DNA of 64,000 nt from Brevibacillus porteri (GCF_003013475.1 NZ_PXZO01000003.1:1-64000), one strand, 5' to 3'; shown: positions 17,965 through 25,625, counted from the stretch's first letter. Program-made: numbers and translations. Notes: generated by a model not told the origin, from the sequence alone.

Positions 17965-18126
17965 ATGTCTACAGGCTGGGTGATTGGGTTTGCGGTATTA
18001 TGGGTGACGGTCATTGCGATTTTGGTTGTCCTGTTTCAAGTATTAAAGGTACTCGGGACATTCATTAACAAAATGGAAGCAGCAGAAGAGAATAGTAGAA
18101 GAAGCGACAAAAATATTACTTCTTGA
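17965..18126 (+). CDS. 53-aa single-span membrane protein, candidate immunity or accessory protein
   Basis: A short gene begins two bases after the MauE-like stop, behind AGGCAGGGA. It encodes one hydrophobic helix (WVIGFAVLWVTVIAILVVLF, residues about 5-24), a second amphipathic stretch and a charged tail (KMEAAEENSRRSDKNITS). I do not recognise a family. Small cationic membrane proteins next to bacteriocin genes often give producer immunity; this role is inferred from position only. Confidence 0.6.
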   Translation: MSTGWVIGFAVLWVTVIAILVVLFQVLKVLGTFINKMEAAEENSRRSDKNITS

Positions 18127-18131
18127 AATTT

Positions 18132-18147
18132 CAGAAAACGCTTTCAA
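18132..18147. promoter_or_regulatory. CcpA (cre)-like site overlapping the peptide-gene promoter
   Basis: CAGAAAACGCTTTCAA fits the cre consensus WTGNAANCGNWWNCAW except for the first two positions, and it overlaps the -35 region of the promoter at 18142. This would put the peptide under carbon catabolite repression; inference. Confidence 0.4.
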
Positions 18148-18170
18148 TTTTCATATAAGTATTGTATTAT
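18142..18170 (+). promoter_or_regulatory. Promoter of the Cys-rich peptide gene
   Basis: TTTCAA (18142-18147) and TATTAT (18165-18170) are separated by exactly 17 bases, 42 bases before the start codon. The -10 box is 5/6, the -35 box weak, which is consistent with regulated expression. Confidence 0.55.
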
Positions 18171-18211
18171 ATTCCTGTGGATACAGATTATGTAAAAAAG
18201 AGGTGATAAGC

Positions 18212-18310
18212 ATGTTCAAGAAATTACTTCAAAAGCTCGGAGCAAGTGCGTTTGCAGGATGCCAAAAAGGGTGCGTAAGAAATGGCCCTTTGTGTGAATG
18301 CCCTTGGTAG
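18212..18310 (+). CDS. 32-residue four-cysteine peptide, candidate disulfide-bonded bacteriocin precursor
   Basis: A strong site AAGAGGTGAT precedes ATG at 18212. The peptide has a cationic amphipathic N-terminus (MFKKLLQKLGASAFA) and a Cys-rich C-terminus (GCQKGCVRNGPLCECPW) with cysteines at 17, 21, 28 and 30 (C-x3-C-x6-C-x-C). The ASAFA/GC junction could be a processing point, giving a 17-residue core with two disulfides. It has its own promoter and an excellent terminator and follows directly after an exporter plus MauD/MauE-like disulfide genes. This suggests an abundant, exported and oxidised peptide. No sactipeptide radical SAM, lanthionine or glycosyltransferase gene is present. Too short for standard gene callers, so it is easily missed. 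A signalling peptide is the main alternative. Confidence 0.7.
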   Translation: MFKKLLQKLGASAFAGCQKGCVRNGPLCECPW

Positions 18311-18332
18311 TTTTTCAGGCAAATAAGTAGAG

Positions 18333-18385
18333 CAAGACTGTCTCGCAAGTAGAGAATTCTACGACAGGAGACAGTCTTGTTTTTT
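18333..18385 (+). terminator. Strong terminator after the Cys-rich peptide gene
   Basis: CAAGACTGTCTC and GAGACAGTCTTG form a perfect 12-bp stem with a nested GTAGA/TCTAC stem in the loop, followed by six T residues. Confidence 0.9.
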
Positions 18386-18398
18386 GAACAAACGAAAA

Positions 18399-18848
18399 TT
18401 AACGTTGTAAATCCAAATGAAGTAAAGGAAACGGCCTTCCCGAACCATCCAGTTCAGATCGTCCTGTTTGCACAAACCCATACCGTTTGTAGAAAGCGTG
18501 AGCCCCTTCGTTTTGCTCGTTGACATCTACTTTCAGATTAGGGCCATACTTGCGTTCCGCATGTTCGAGTAATCTGCTGCCAATCCCTTTTCCGTGGTAT
18601 TCTGGATCAACGAACAGCATTTCGATTTTCGTTCCATCGAGGCCAATAAAGCCTACAGGCTCTTTCTTTTCGTTTATTTCCATCCATACCTCAACGGCAG
18701 ATAGTGCTTCATTTTTTACCATGTTTTTATAAAACTCAATATCTTCTTTCGTCAAAAAATGATGAGTACGGCAAACAGCACGATACCAAATATCTACCAA
18801 TTGATCACGATAGCTGGCTTCATAAACAACAGTTTTGGTATTCATCAT
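18399..18848 (-). CDS. GNAT family N-acetyltransferase
   Basis: The 149-residue protein has the GNAT fold. The acetyl-CoA pyrophosphate loop is VDPEYHGKGIGSRLLEHAE (about residues 80-98), followed by the beta-bulge region LKVDVNEQNEGAHAFYKRYGF. It resembles YjaB-like acetyltransferases of unknown substrate. It stands alone, convergent with the peptide cluster. Two ATG codons are adjacent at the 5' end, and the first follows GGAGG. Confidence 0.85.
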   Translation of the reverse strand: MMNTKTVVYEASYRDQLVDIWYRAVCRTHHFLTKEDIEFYKNMVKNEALSAVEVWMEINEKKEPVGFIGLDGTKIEMLFVDPEYHGKGIGSRLLEHAERKYGPNLKVDVNEQNEGAHAFYKRYGFVQTGRSELDGSGRPFPLLHLDLQR

Positions 18849-18992
18849 GAAACCTCCCGATTCAAACTAGAAAACAGAAAAGAGCGCTCTTGAGAGCTTA
18901 TTATATAGAGTCGCTAGGAACTTTTCTATCATGTTCACAGCTTTTCTATCCTCTCAGAATAATCTGACGATTGATAAGAGGGAAGGGGAACC

Positions 18993-19907
18993 CTACCTCG
19001 CCACAATCCCCCCAGGCACCTCCAAATACTCTCTCTTCTCCACAAACAACGGCTCTACAACCCCAAACTCATGCTTTAACTGCTTCATTTTCTCCTGAGC
19101 CTCCGCTTCCGTCCGATAGTACCCCGCCTCGACAAAGTATCCACCTTGCTTGTCCTTCAAAACCCGCATATTGTCCGCGACCAGCAGAGATTCCTCCATA
19201 GCCCCGAGCGTCTCTCCATACGGCACGGAAGCAGTGCGCACCGCGTACACAGGCTGCTGCTTTTCTGGCGATACTTCTACTGGCGAAATCGTAATCACAA
19301 CCTGTGCGGGTTCCTTATACTCTTTCACTTCATAAGCAATCGCTTCTTTAAAAGTCACATGAAACCGCACCAGAGAATCGTCCAATGAAATGATCTCGTA
19401 GGCGTCTTCGATATACGGGCTTTGCTTCAATGTCTCGAAATCTTTGACAGCCGAATTCGGATATTCTGTAAAACTTACGTGGAAGGAGCTGGCGTTCTGC
19501 TGTACCTCATTATCCTGGGTAAAGTTCAAGATGATGCTTTCCTGGTCTCCTTGCTTCTGTACCGTAATGAAGCTAACATCTACGGCATCCTGAGGAGTAC
19601 CGCCGCCTGCACTGCCTTTATTGAATTGTAATATTTTCACCAGCTTGCCCAGACCAGGTACGTTTTCCAAAGCACTTGCAAATGCGGGCATCGTGTTCAC
19701 GCTGACCGTGAAAAGAACAAAAACAGCGGCTGCGCTTACGCCAGCGTGCTTTACCCAACTCGTTCTTGCTTTCGCACGTTTTCGATGCAGCTTGCCACGT
19801 TCGATGGCTTGCTCGGTGACTGCCGCCAACTCCTCGGGAATTTCAATATCGTGATAGGCTTGTTTATAATCGTCCAGCTTTTTATCCAAGAGATTCACGC
19901 TCCCCAA
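18993..19907 (-). CDS. Membrane-bound anti-sigma factor (DUF4179-like) with a SPOR-like C-terminus
   Basis: The protein of about 300 residues has an N-terminal cytoplasmic segment (DKKLDDYKQAYHDIEIPEEL), one transmembrane helix (HAGVSAAAVFVLFTVSVNTM, about 69-88) and a large extracellular part starting with the DUF4179-type motif MPAFASALENVPGLGKLVKIL. The last 50 residues (GGYFVEAGYYRTEAEAQEKM) resemble a SPOR-type repeat. It overlaps the ECF sigma gene by 26 bp, the usual sign of a sigma/anti-sigma pair. The start is uncertain: TTG at 19907, GTG at 19898, or TTG at 19889, which sits best behind GGGGAG. It should hold the sigma factor at the membrane until an envelope signal arrives. Confidence 0.75.
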   Translation of the reverse strand: MGSVNLLDKKLDDYKQAYHDIEIPEELAAVTEQAIERGKLHRKRAKARTSWVKHAGVSAAAVFVLFTVSVNTMPAFASALENVPGLGKLVKILQFNKGSAGGGTPQDAVDVSFITVQKQGDQESIILNFTQDNEVQQNASSFHVSFTEYPNSAVKDFETLKQSPYIEDAYEIISLDDSLVRFHVTFKEAIAYEVKEYKEPAQVVITISPVEVSPEKQQPVYAVRTASVPYGETLGAMEESLLVADNMRVLKDKQGGYFVEAGYYRTEAEAQEKMKQLKHEFGVVEPLFVEKREYLEVPGGIVAR

Positions 19908-20400
19908 TGTTCACTTTCAATTTCTCCAGTCCGCGGTAAATGATCGACTTTACGGAACTGAGGGGTATGTCTAGCACATCGGCAATGTCCTTGATGGGCA
20001 TGTCTTCGAAATATCTCAGCATAATGACCGTTCTGGATTTTTCATCGAGTTGGCCCAAGGCATCATGCAAGTCGATGACATCTTCCCGCGGTTTCTGCTC
20101 GTAGCTACCTTCATGTTCTTTATCCATATAAACGACTTTTTTTGCTTTGCGTATGTGATCCAAGGCGCAGTTGACGGCAATTTTGGTCAGCCAGGTTTGA
20201 AAATATTGCGGCTGCTTCAATTTGTGTACGGAGATAAAGGCGCGGTAGACAGTCTCCTGCACAATTTCCAGCGAGTCTTCCTTGTTTCGCACATAAGTAA
20301 AAGCCATGCGATATATTTTTTCTCTATTCTCTTGGATCAGAAGAGTAAAGCTGTCTTCATCACCGGAAATGGCTCTTTGTGCCAGTTCAGTTTGATTCAC
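19882..20400 (-). CDS. ECF RNA polymerase sigma factor
   Basis: The product (about 172 residues) has sigma region 2 (RAISGDEDSFTLLIQENREK, MAFTYVRNKEDSLEIVQETV with core-binding and -10 melting motifs) and region 4 (LDEKSRTVIMLRYFEDMPIK...IADVLDIPLSSVKSIIYRG). It resembles SigV/SigW-type ECF factors. The GTG at 20400 is 12 bases after AAGGAGG; an ATG at 20412 abuts that site and is less likely to be used. It is cotranscribed with the anti-sigma gene at 18993-19907. Targets are unknown; the Gmad2 protein gene just upstream on the same strand is a candidate. Confidence 0.9.
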   Translation of the reverse strand: MNQTELAQRAISGDEDSFTLLIQENREKIYRMAFTYVRNKEDSLEIVQETVYRAFISVHKLKQPQYFQTWLTKIAVNCALDHIRKAKKVVYMDKEHEGSYEQKPREDVIDLHDALGQLDEKSRTVIMLRYFEDMPIKDIADVLDIPLSSVKSIIYRGLEKLKVNIGERESLG

Positions 20401-20450
20401 GATGCTGCACATCCTCCTTACTGAATACGTTAGGTTCTTCCTTACTTCTC

Positions 20451-20484
20451 AAAAATAATCCCGCAGCGCGAGACACACTGCGGG
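20451..20484 (-). terminator. Terminator of the Gmad2 protein gene
   Basis: CCCGCAG and CTGCGGG form a 7-bp GC-rich stem, read on the minus strand and followed by ATTATTTTT. Confidence 0.75.
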
Positions 20485-20498
20485 AGCGTAGATCCTTT

Positions 20499-21254
20499 TT
20501 ATCCTTGCTGTAATGGAAGTACCATTTTATTTTTCGTTTCGCCGCTTTCTTGATCGATTTCAAACAGTTCGAGGGTGCTTGGCTTATTTTTAGATAGATT
20601 GCTCAGCGGAATGACAATCTCCTGAGAGAATTCACCCCATTCCGGGCCGCCTTTCGATGCTGTTCCAAAGCCTTTGGCAATTACTTGTTCGCCTTGCTTC
20701 ACGGCATATTGATAGGTGCCTTCGAAAACACTAGCTTCGCCGGATGCTTTGTACACGACAGATGTTGCCGCAAGCTTTAGGTTACGAAATACGTTATTGT
20801 TTTTTACTTTATCGGAGCTATCTAATGGAATGGAAAGCTTGTTGATGATCGCGCCGTTCTCTTGGTTGATTTCAAACATCTCGAGCATCAATGGCTCGTT
20901 TCCGATCAGTTCGCTTGTTGGAATCTTAATCGTTTGCGCAAAAGTTCCCCATTCCGGGCCACCTTTTGAAGCTGTGCCGAATCCTTTTGCCAAGATGTGC
21001 TTCCCTTGCTTGACTGCGTATTGATATGTTCCTTCAAAAACACTTGCTTCCCCTTGTAAGGTGTACAGTAGAGCAGGCTCCGCTAGTTTGATATTCCGGA
21101 ACATAGTTTGCTTGGCAGCTTCGTTTGCTTTTGTTTCTTGCTGGGTGGTTACTGGGATAGCAGCTTGGTTAGCCCAAGTAGTGCCGAGAGCTACAGCAAA
21201 AACAGAGCAAGTCAAAATAGAAGCAGCAAATACAGTGATGGTTTTTTTATTCAT
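20499..21254 (-). CDS. Secreted protein with two tandem Gmad2-like domains
   Basis: From the ATG at 21254 (after AAGGGAGAG) the protein has 251 residues: a signal peptide (MNKKTITVFAASILTCSVFA), a short linker and two domains of about 95 residues each. Both carry an almost identical block (GEASVFEGTYQYAVKQG, then AKGFGTASKGGPEWG). The block matches Gmad2, the immunoglobulin-like domain found in spore germination and cell-surface proteins. The near-identity of the two copies points to recent internal duplication. It lies upstream of the ECF sigma gene, separated by a terminator, so it is probably a separate unit. Function unknown; a role in wall or spore surface interaction is inferred. Confidence 0.75.
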   Translation of the reverse strand: MNKKTITVFAASILTCSVFAVALGTTWANQAAIPVTTQQETKANEAAKQTMFRNIKLAEPALLYTLQGEASVFEGTYQYAVKQGKHILAKGFGTASKGGPEWGTFAQTIKIPTSELIGNEPLMLEMFEINQENGAIINKLSIPLDSSDKVKNNNVFRNLKLAATSVVYKASGEASVFEGTYQYAVKQGEQVIAKGFGTASKGGPEWGEFSQEIVIPLSNLSKNKPSTLELFEIDQESGETKNKMVLPLQQG

Positions 21255-21412
21255 GGTATGTCTCTCCCTTATATGGCATATGGCCGTCATGGTTGATTGT
21301 TTTTAGTTGTAGCTTCATGAAGTTTACATGGGTTAGACGGGGGAGGGATGCAAAAAGACGCAACAGATTTTATGGAAAAAAACAGAAAAAAGGTTGCGAG
21401 TGGGGAGGTGAA

Positions 21413-21931
21413 TCATATTATGCTACACACCTGTCCGACGGCTACCGCATTTGGTAGGTTACCTACTGGAATGGAAGTGATGATGGTGTTGGTTATGGTA
21501 TTGATGACGGATACGTTATTACTCAGGTTATTAGGTACATATACTTTTCTTCCATCAGGAGTAAGATCTGCATCACTAGGTGAATTCCCGACTCCCTTCG
21601 TAATGGTAGTAATGACAGTATTGAATGTAGGAGAGTCCGGGTCTGCATCTATGACGGAGATCATATTATCACCAGAATTTAGTACAAAGACTCTAGTCCC
21701 AACAGGTGTTCGTCCAATTCCCACACCAGCAGGTCCAACGCCAACTTGTATGGTTATGACTGTATTGGTTGCTGTATCGATGACGGAAACAGTATCATCA
21801 AGCGCATTCGTTACATAAACACTTGTTCCGTCTGGTGTAATTTCCAGATCAATAGGGGACGCTCCTACGAGAATGGTAGCAAGGACAGTATTGAATGCTG
21901 GAGAATTCGGAAAATCCCCAGTAAGAATCAC
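21413..21931 (-). pseudogene. YVTN beta-propeller repeat protein, truncated at the 5' end
   Basis: The frame encodes about four YVTN-type propeller strands (ITPDGTSVYVTNALDDTVSV, LTPDGRKVYVPNNLSNNVSV, IDTATNTVITI). Such proteins normally have a signal peptide or more repeats; here neither is found. The homology continues upstream of the GTG at 21931 (VFVCDKGSV) to an in-frame TAG near 21963, so the gene has lost its beginning. A fragment that looks coding on the opposite strand begins at the same place. No convincing ribosome binding site is present. Confidence 0.55.
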
Positions 21932-22180
21932 ACTGCCTTTATCGCAGACAAAGACAAGCTATATGCAGATGAAATCAAGATCGACGCAGAGAAAGTGGAA
22001 ATGAAGGTTGAAAAATTCACCGTGCCATCTGAATCAGGTAGCACAAACTGCTTTCAAGATTTACGGAAGAAACTGAAGCGACTACAAGGACAGTTTATTT
22101 CCCTGACCTTTTTCTGGATCGTTCCGTTCATTCGCCATAGCATAGCTCCTCTTTTTTTGCATGATAATTCCAATCTATGA
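21926..22180 (+). pseudogene. Possible 3' remnant of a plus-strand gene
   Basis: This stretch reads in one plus-strand frame with protein-like composition (DKLYADEIKIDAEKVEMKVE, then GSTNCFQDLRKKLKRLQGQF) up to a TGA at 22178. It has no start codon with a ribosome binding site of its own and abuts the truncated YVTN gene. It may be the tail of a gene whose front was lost in a rearrangement. I recognise no family, and the last 25 residues look less coding. Confidence 0.3.
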
Positions 22181-22329
22181 AGGAATCTATGGATCTGAAA
22201 GGGATAGATGACAAGCTGCATACGCACAATGTTAATAACTGAATATTAAAAATGTTATCGTCAATTGAAATCAGATTAGGCTATACTATTCTTGTGTAAA
22301 AATCTTCTAATTTAGTGGGGGCGGAAAGA

Positions 22330-23436
22330 ATGAAAAAACTCGTTTCTCTGGCAGTCGTTGCAAGTATTGCGATCCCGTTACTGAGTCCGACTTTTGTCCA
22401 ACATGCTGCTGCAAACCCTATTCATGACTATCGTAACGAAGTTCAGGTCAACCAGTTCCGCCCACATGGGGGAGATAAGCAGGAAGTAAATGATTTCATC
22501 GCGTCCTTGGTGAAGCAACGATCCAAACCTGCTGAGGTAGCAAAGCTGGTAGTAGGTGACTCCATGACGAATTTTGCGATGAAAACCTATGTGGAAGGAT
22601 TGGCGAAATACAAAAACATTCAGGTGATCGAAGCAAAAGTGGACAAGCTGTACACTGTCACGAAAGAGGATGCCTACAACAACTACCGCGCGATTGTGAA
22701 ATTTAAATACGTCGGGTATACCGCAGATAACAAGGCCATTGAAAAAACGGATTATCTTGGCTTGGCCAGACTCGGGACAGACCCGGTGAACTGGAAGGCG
22801 TGGGGCGTCATTTGGCAGGACTCTGGCATCGATGTGTCAGATGTGAAGCTGATTCAGTTGGAGAAGCCGCGCAAAGGCGAAGAAATATGCGTGATCACGA
22901 CTGATGCCGGTGTGATTAAGCTGAGACTGTTCCCGAACAAAGCTCCAAAAGCGGTGGAAAACTTTAAGACTCTGGCGAAAAAAGGGCAATACAACAATAT
23001 GATATTTCACCGTGTGATCAACGATTTCATGATTCAGGCAGGAGATTTGAAAGGGCCGGATGGGAAGGAGCTGCCGAGTATTTACGGAGAGTCTTTTGAG
23101 GACGAGTTTAGCCGAGATCTGTTCAACTTCAGAGGAGCGCTCAGTATGGGGAACGCGGGACCAAATACGAACAGCACACATTTCTATATTGTACAGAGCC
23201 CCAAGGTAGATCAGGAGTATCTCGATTTGTCGGCGCTGCCGTTGAATGCAGAAGCGAAGTATAAAGAAATTGGCGGACGAGCTTACCTCGACAATCGCCA
23301 CACTGTTTTTGGTCATGTATTTTCCGGGATGGAAGTCGTAGACAAGATCGCTGCCCAGAAAACAGATGAGAACGCCAAGCCCATCCAAAATCCGGTCAAG
23401 GTGCAAAAGATCGAATTTGTCCCGTATAACGAATAA
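22330..23436 (+). CDS. Exported peptidyl-prolyl cis-trans isomerase, cyclophilin type
   Basis: The 368-residue protein begins with a signal peptide (MKKLVSLAVVASIAIPLLSP), has an unidentified N-terminal domain (about 45-180, partly like a DUF for solute or stress proteins: EAKVDKLYTVTKEDAYNNYR) and a C-terminal cyclophilin domain (about 183-365). The cyclophilin motifs NMIFHRVINDFMIQAGD and GALSMGNAGPNTNSTHFYIV are present. It would speed proline isomerisation in proteins outside the membrane. The frame is open 15 bases further upstream, but ATG at 22330 is best placed after GGGGGCGGA. Confidence 0.88.
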   Translation: MKKLVSLAVVASIAIPLLSPTFVQHAAANPIHDYRNEVQVNQFRPHGGDKQEVNDFIASLVKQRSKPAEVAKLVVGDSMTNFAMKTYVEGLAKYKNIQVIEAKVDKLYTVTKEDAYNNYRAIVKFKYVGYTADNKAIEKTDYLGLARLGTDPVNWKAWGVIWQDSGIDVSDVKLIQLEKPRKGEEICVITTDAGVIKLRLFPNKAPKAVENFKTLAKKGQYNNMIFHRVINDFMIQAGDLKGPDGKELPSIYGESFEDEFSRDLFNFRGALSMGNAGPNTNSTHFYIVQSPKVDQEYLDLSALPLNAEAKYKEIGGRAYLDNRHTVFGHVFSGMEVVDKIAAQKTDENAKPIQNPVKVQKIEFVPYNE

Positions 23437-23449
23437 GTTTAGCCAGCAA

Positions 23450-23494
23450 AAACCCCCTCTCATTCCTGTCATTTGGGATGACGAGGGGGTTTGT
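23450..23494. terminator. Bidirectional terminator between ppiase and sod genes
   Basis: AAACCCCCTC and GAGGGGGTTT form a perfect 10-bp stem, with an inner TCAT/ATGA extension, between convergent genes. A-rich and T-rich flanks allow use on both strands. Confidence 0.8.
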
Positions 23495-23514
23495 CAATGA
23501 AGGGGAGATACAAG

Positions 23515-24546
23515 TTAATACGGCTCCCAGCGCAGTTTTCGTGCTTTCTCGAATCGCTCTTCCACATAGGGCCAGTTGACGATATTCCACCAGTTTTCTA
23601 CATACTTGTCTCGCTGGTTTTGATACGCCAGGAAATAGGCATGCTCCCATACGTCCAGAGCCAGTAGCGGAATCACATCCCATTGTGACAGGTTCTGGTG
23701 CTTTTCGGCTGTTAGAATCTCTAGATGATGTGCTCGCGGGGACCAAACGAGGATTGCCCACCCAGGACCTTCTACCTTTTCTGCCGCCTGACTAAATTGT
23801 CTCTTAAAGGCGTCATACGAACCGAAATACCGATTGATTGCCGCTGCGAGATCACCGGAGGGAGTGCCACCCCCATTTGGACTCATGGATGGCCAAAAGA
23901 TCGTATGCAAGTAATGACCGGCCCCATTAAAGGCTAGCTCGCGTGCCCAATGGCGTACGAGATCGAAGTTGCCACTTTCTCGCGCCTCTGCCAGCTTCCG
24001 CTCTGCTGTATTGAGATCGTCTACATACTTTTGGTGTAGCTTGTTGTGATGGATTTGCATGGTAGCTTCATCGATGTATGGCTCCAAAGCGTTGTAGGCA
24101 TAAGGGAGCGGCGGGAGGGTATGTCGGCCGACAGCCACGGGGCGTGCCGCACGGACTGGCTCACGTGCACCGGGATAGGAAACGGGTTCTGGCTCTACAG
24201 GCACTTGTACTTCTTCCGCCACCGCTGGCTGTGCATTCATTGATTCCTGAACAGGTTCCCTCACCTCTCCTTCCAGATGCTCATCTTCACTCAACTGAGC
24301 CAGTCGTAAAAAGTGATGGAATTGCTCCTGTACCTGTTCTGCGCGAGTGATGAGAACAGGGAGTTCGTCGCTTTCTGTTGTCGAATCAAGCTTCGAGGCT
24401 TGCCTTCCGATCACTGTAAATGTTTCTTCGAATTTGTGCAGATGCCGTTCGAGTTCTCGGTTGAGGGTCTTATGTCTTCGCAAATGCTCGATCCATTGTC
24501 GGCCCCATTGGCTCCAGTCCAACAAATTTTTGGCTTCTTCTACCAA
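23515..24546 (-). CDS. sodF: Superoxide dismutase (Fe/Mn) with long N-terminal extension
   Basis: The 343-residue protein ends in a complete Fe/Mn superoxide dismutase domain (about 140-343). Ligand motifs are MQIHHNKLHQKYV, GAGHYLHTIFW and LALDVWEHAYFL. The first 140 residues are not part of the enzyme: a helical region (WSQWGRQWIEHLRRHKTLNR) and an acidic, proline-rich linker. This resembles the extended SodF (YojM neighbour) type of Bacillus, which is longer than standard SodA (about 200). A TTG start at 24546 follows GAGGAGGAG. The extension may anchor the enzyme to a spore or wall structure; that is inference. Confidence 0.85.
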   Translation of the reverse strand: MVEEAKNLLDWSQWGRQWIEHLRRHKTLNRELERHLHKFEETFTVIGRQASKLDSTTESDELPVLITRAEQVQEQFHHFLRLAQLSEDEHLEGEVREPVQESMNAQPAVAEEVQVPVEPEPVSYPGAREPVRAARPVAVGRHTLPPLPYAYNALEPYIDEATMQIHHNKLHQKYVDDLNTAERKLAEARESGNFDLVRHWARELAFNGAGHYLHTIFWPSMSPNGGGTPSGDLAAAINRYFGSYDAFKRQFSQAAEKVEGPGWAILVWSPRAHHLEILTAEKHQNLSQWDVIPLLALDVWEHAYFLAYQNQRDKYVENWWNIVNWPYVEERFEKARKLRWEPY

Positions 24547-24716
24547 AAGATTCTCCTCCTCGTGGGCACATCATCTCTCCCCACATTATGAAAGGCGCCT
24601 AGAGAAGGTGCGACATTTGCGGAGTACAAGAAATTTCATCTCCGCATATGGTAGTAGCACAAATGTTTGAGTGGTATGCTGTACTATATTCATTTCAACA
24701 GGGGAGACACATTAGC

Positions 24717-25529
24717 ATGAGTAGAGAACGAGCGATTGCCGTTATTGATTCAGGAGTGGGAGGATTAACTGTTGCGAAGGAAGTCATGCGTCAGCTACCC
24801 GAAGAACGGATTGTTTATGTAGGCGATAATGCCCGTTGTCCGTATGGCTCCAAATCGCCGGAAGAGATTCGTGCCTACAGCTTTCAAATGATCGAATATG
24901 TGATGCGTACACCGTTAAAAGCATTGGTGATCGCCTGTAATACTGCGACTGCCGTCGTGCTGGAGGAAGCGATGGAGGATTTGCCACTGCCCGTTATTGG
25001 GGTGATTGAGCCAGGGGCACGTGCGGCTGTACAAGTGACGAAAAACGGAAGGGTCGGTGTCATCGGGACAGAAACGACCATTCGTACCAAGGCGTATGAG
25101 CGTGCGCTTTTACGGATTCAACCGGATCTGTACGTCTCAGGCATGGCTTGTCCCGCATTTGTGCCACTGGTGGAGAGCCACATGGCGAACTCGGAGGAAG
25201 CAAGAAGAGTCGTAAAAGAAACGCTCGCCCCGTTCTTGCACGAAGATTTGGACACGTTAATTTTGGGTTGTACACACTATCCGTTGCTCGCACCGGTCAT
25301 TTCGGAAGTGATGGGAGATCGAGTACGCTTGATCAACTCCGCAGAAGAGACAGCGCGAGAATTGTCCCTGCAAATTGCGACGGACGCCGAAAGCAAGCAA
25401 ATAGAGCGTCCGGAACATCTGTTTGTGACGAGTGGGGACGCCCACAAATTCCGGACCATTGCAGAAGAATGGCTGGATTGCAAAGTGAACGTCCAGCACA
25501 ACTCATTGGAAAAAACCGTCCATCCCTGA
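24717..25529 (+). CDS. murI: Glutamate racemase
   Basis: The 270-residue enzyme converts L-glutamate to D-glutamate for peptidoglycan. It shows IDSGVGGLTVAKEVM, the first catalytic Cys in ACNTAT (about 74) and the second in LGCTHYPLL (about 185). The frame is open further upstream, but ATG at 24717 follows AGGGGAG and gives the family's usual N-terminus. Followed by gerM, as in other Bacillales. Confidence 0.93.
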   Translation: MSRERAIAVIDSGVGGLTVAKEVMRQLPEERIVYVGDNARCPYGSKSPEEIRAYSFQMIEYVMRTPLKALVIACNTATAVVLEEAMEDLPLPVIGVIEPGARAAVQVTKNGRVGVIGTETTIRTKAYERALLRIQPDLYVSGMACPAFVPLVESHMANSEEARRVVKETLAPFLHEDLDTLILGCTHYPLLAPVISEVMGDRVRLINSAEETARELSLQIATDAESKQIERPEHLFVTSGDAHKFRTIAEEWLDCKVNVQHNSLEKTVHP

Positions 25530-25538
25530 TGGAAGACC

Positions 25539-25554
25539 TTGTCTAGCGAGACAA
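25539..25554 (+). promoter_or_regulatory. Short hairpin between murI and gerM
   Basis: TTGTCT and AGACAA form a perfect 6-bp stem with an AGCG loop 10 bases after the murI stop, without a clear T-run. A weak terminator or processing element is possible. Confidence 0.35.
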
Positions 25555-25625
25555 ACTTTCAACGCATAAACCCAAGCCTAGCTCGTATACATGGTAGTAC
25601 AAAGTGTCTGGAGGAGGCTGGGGTA

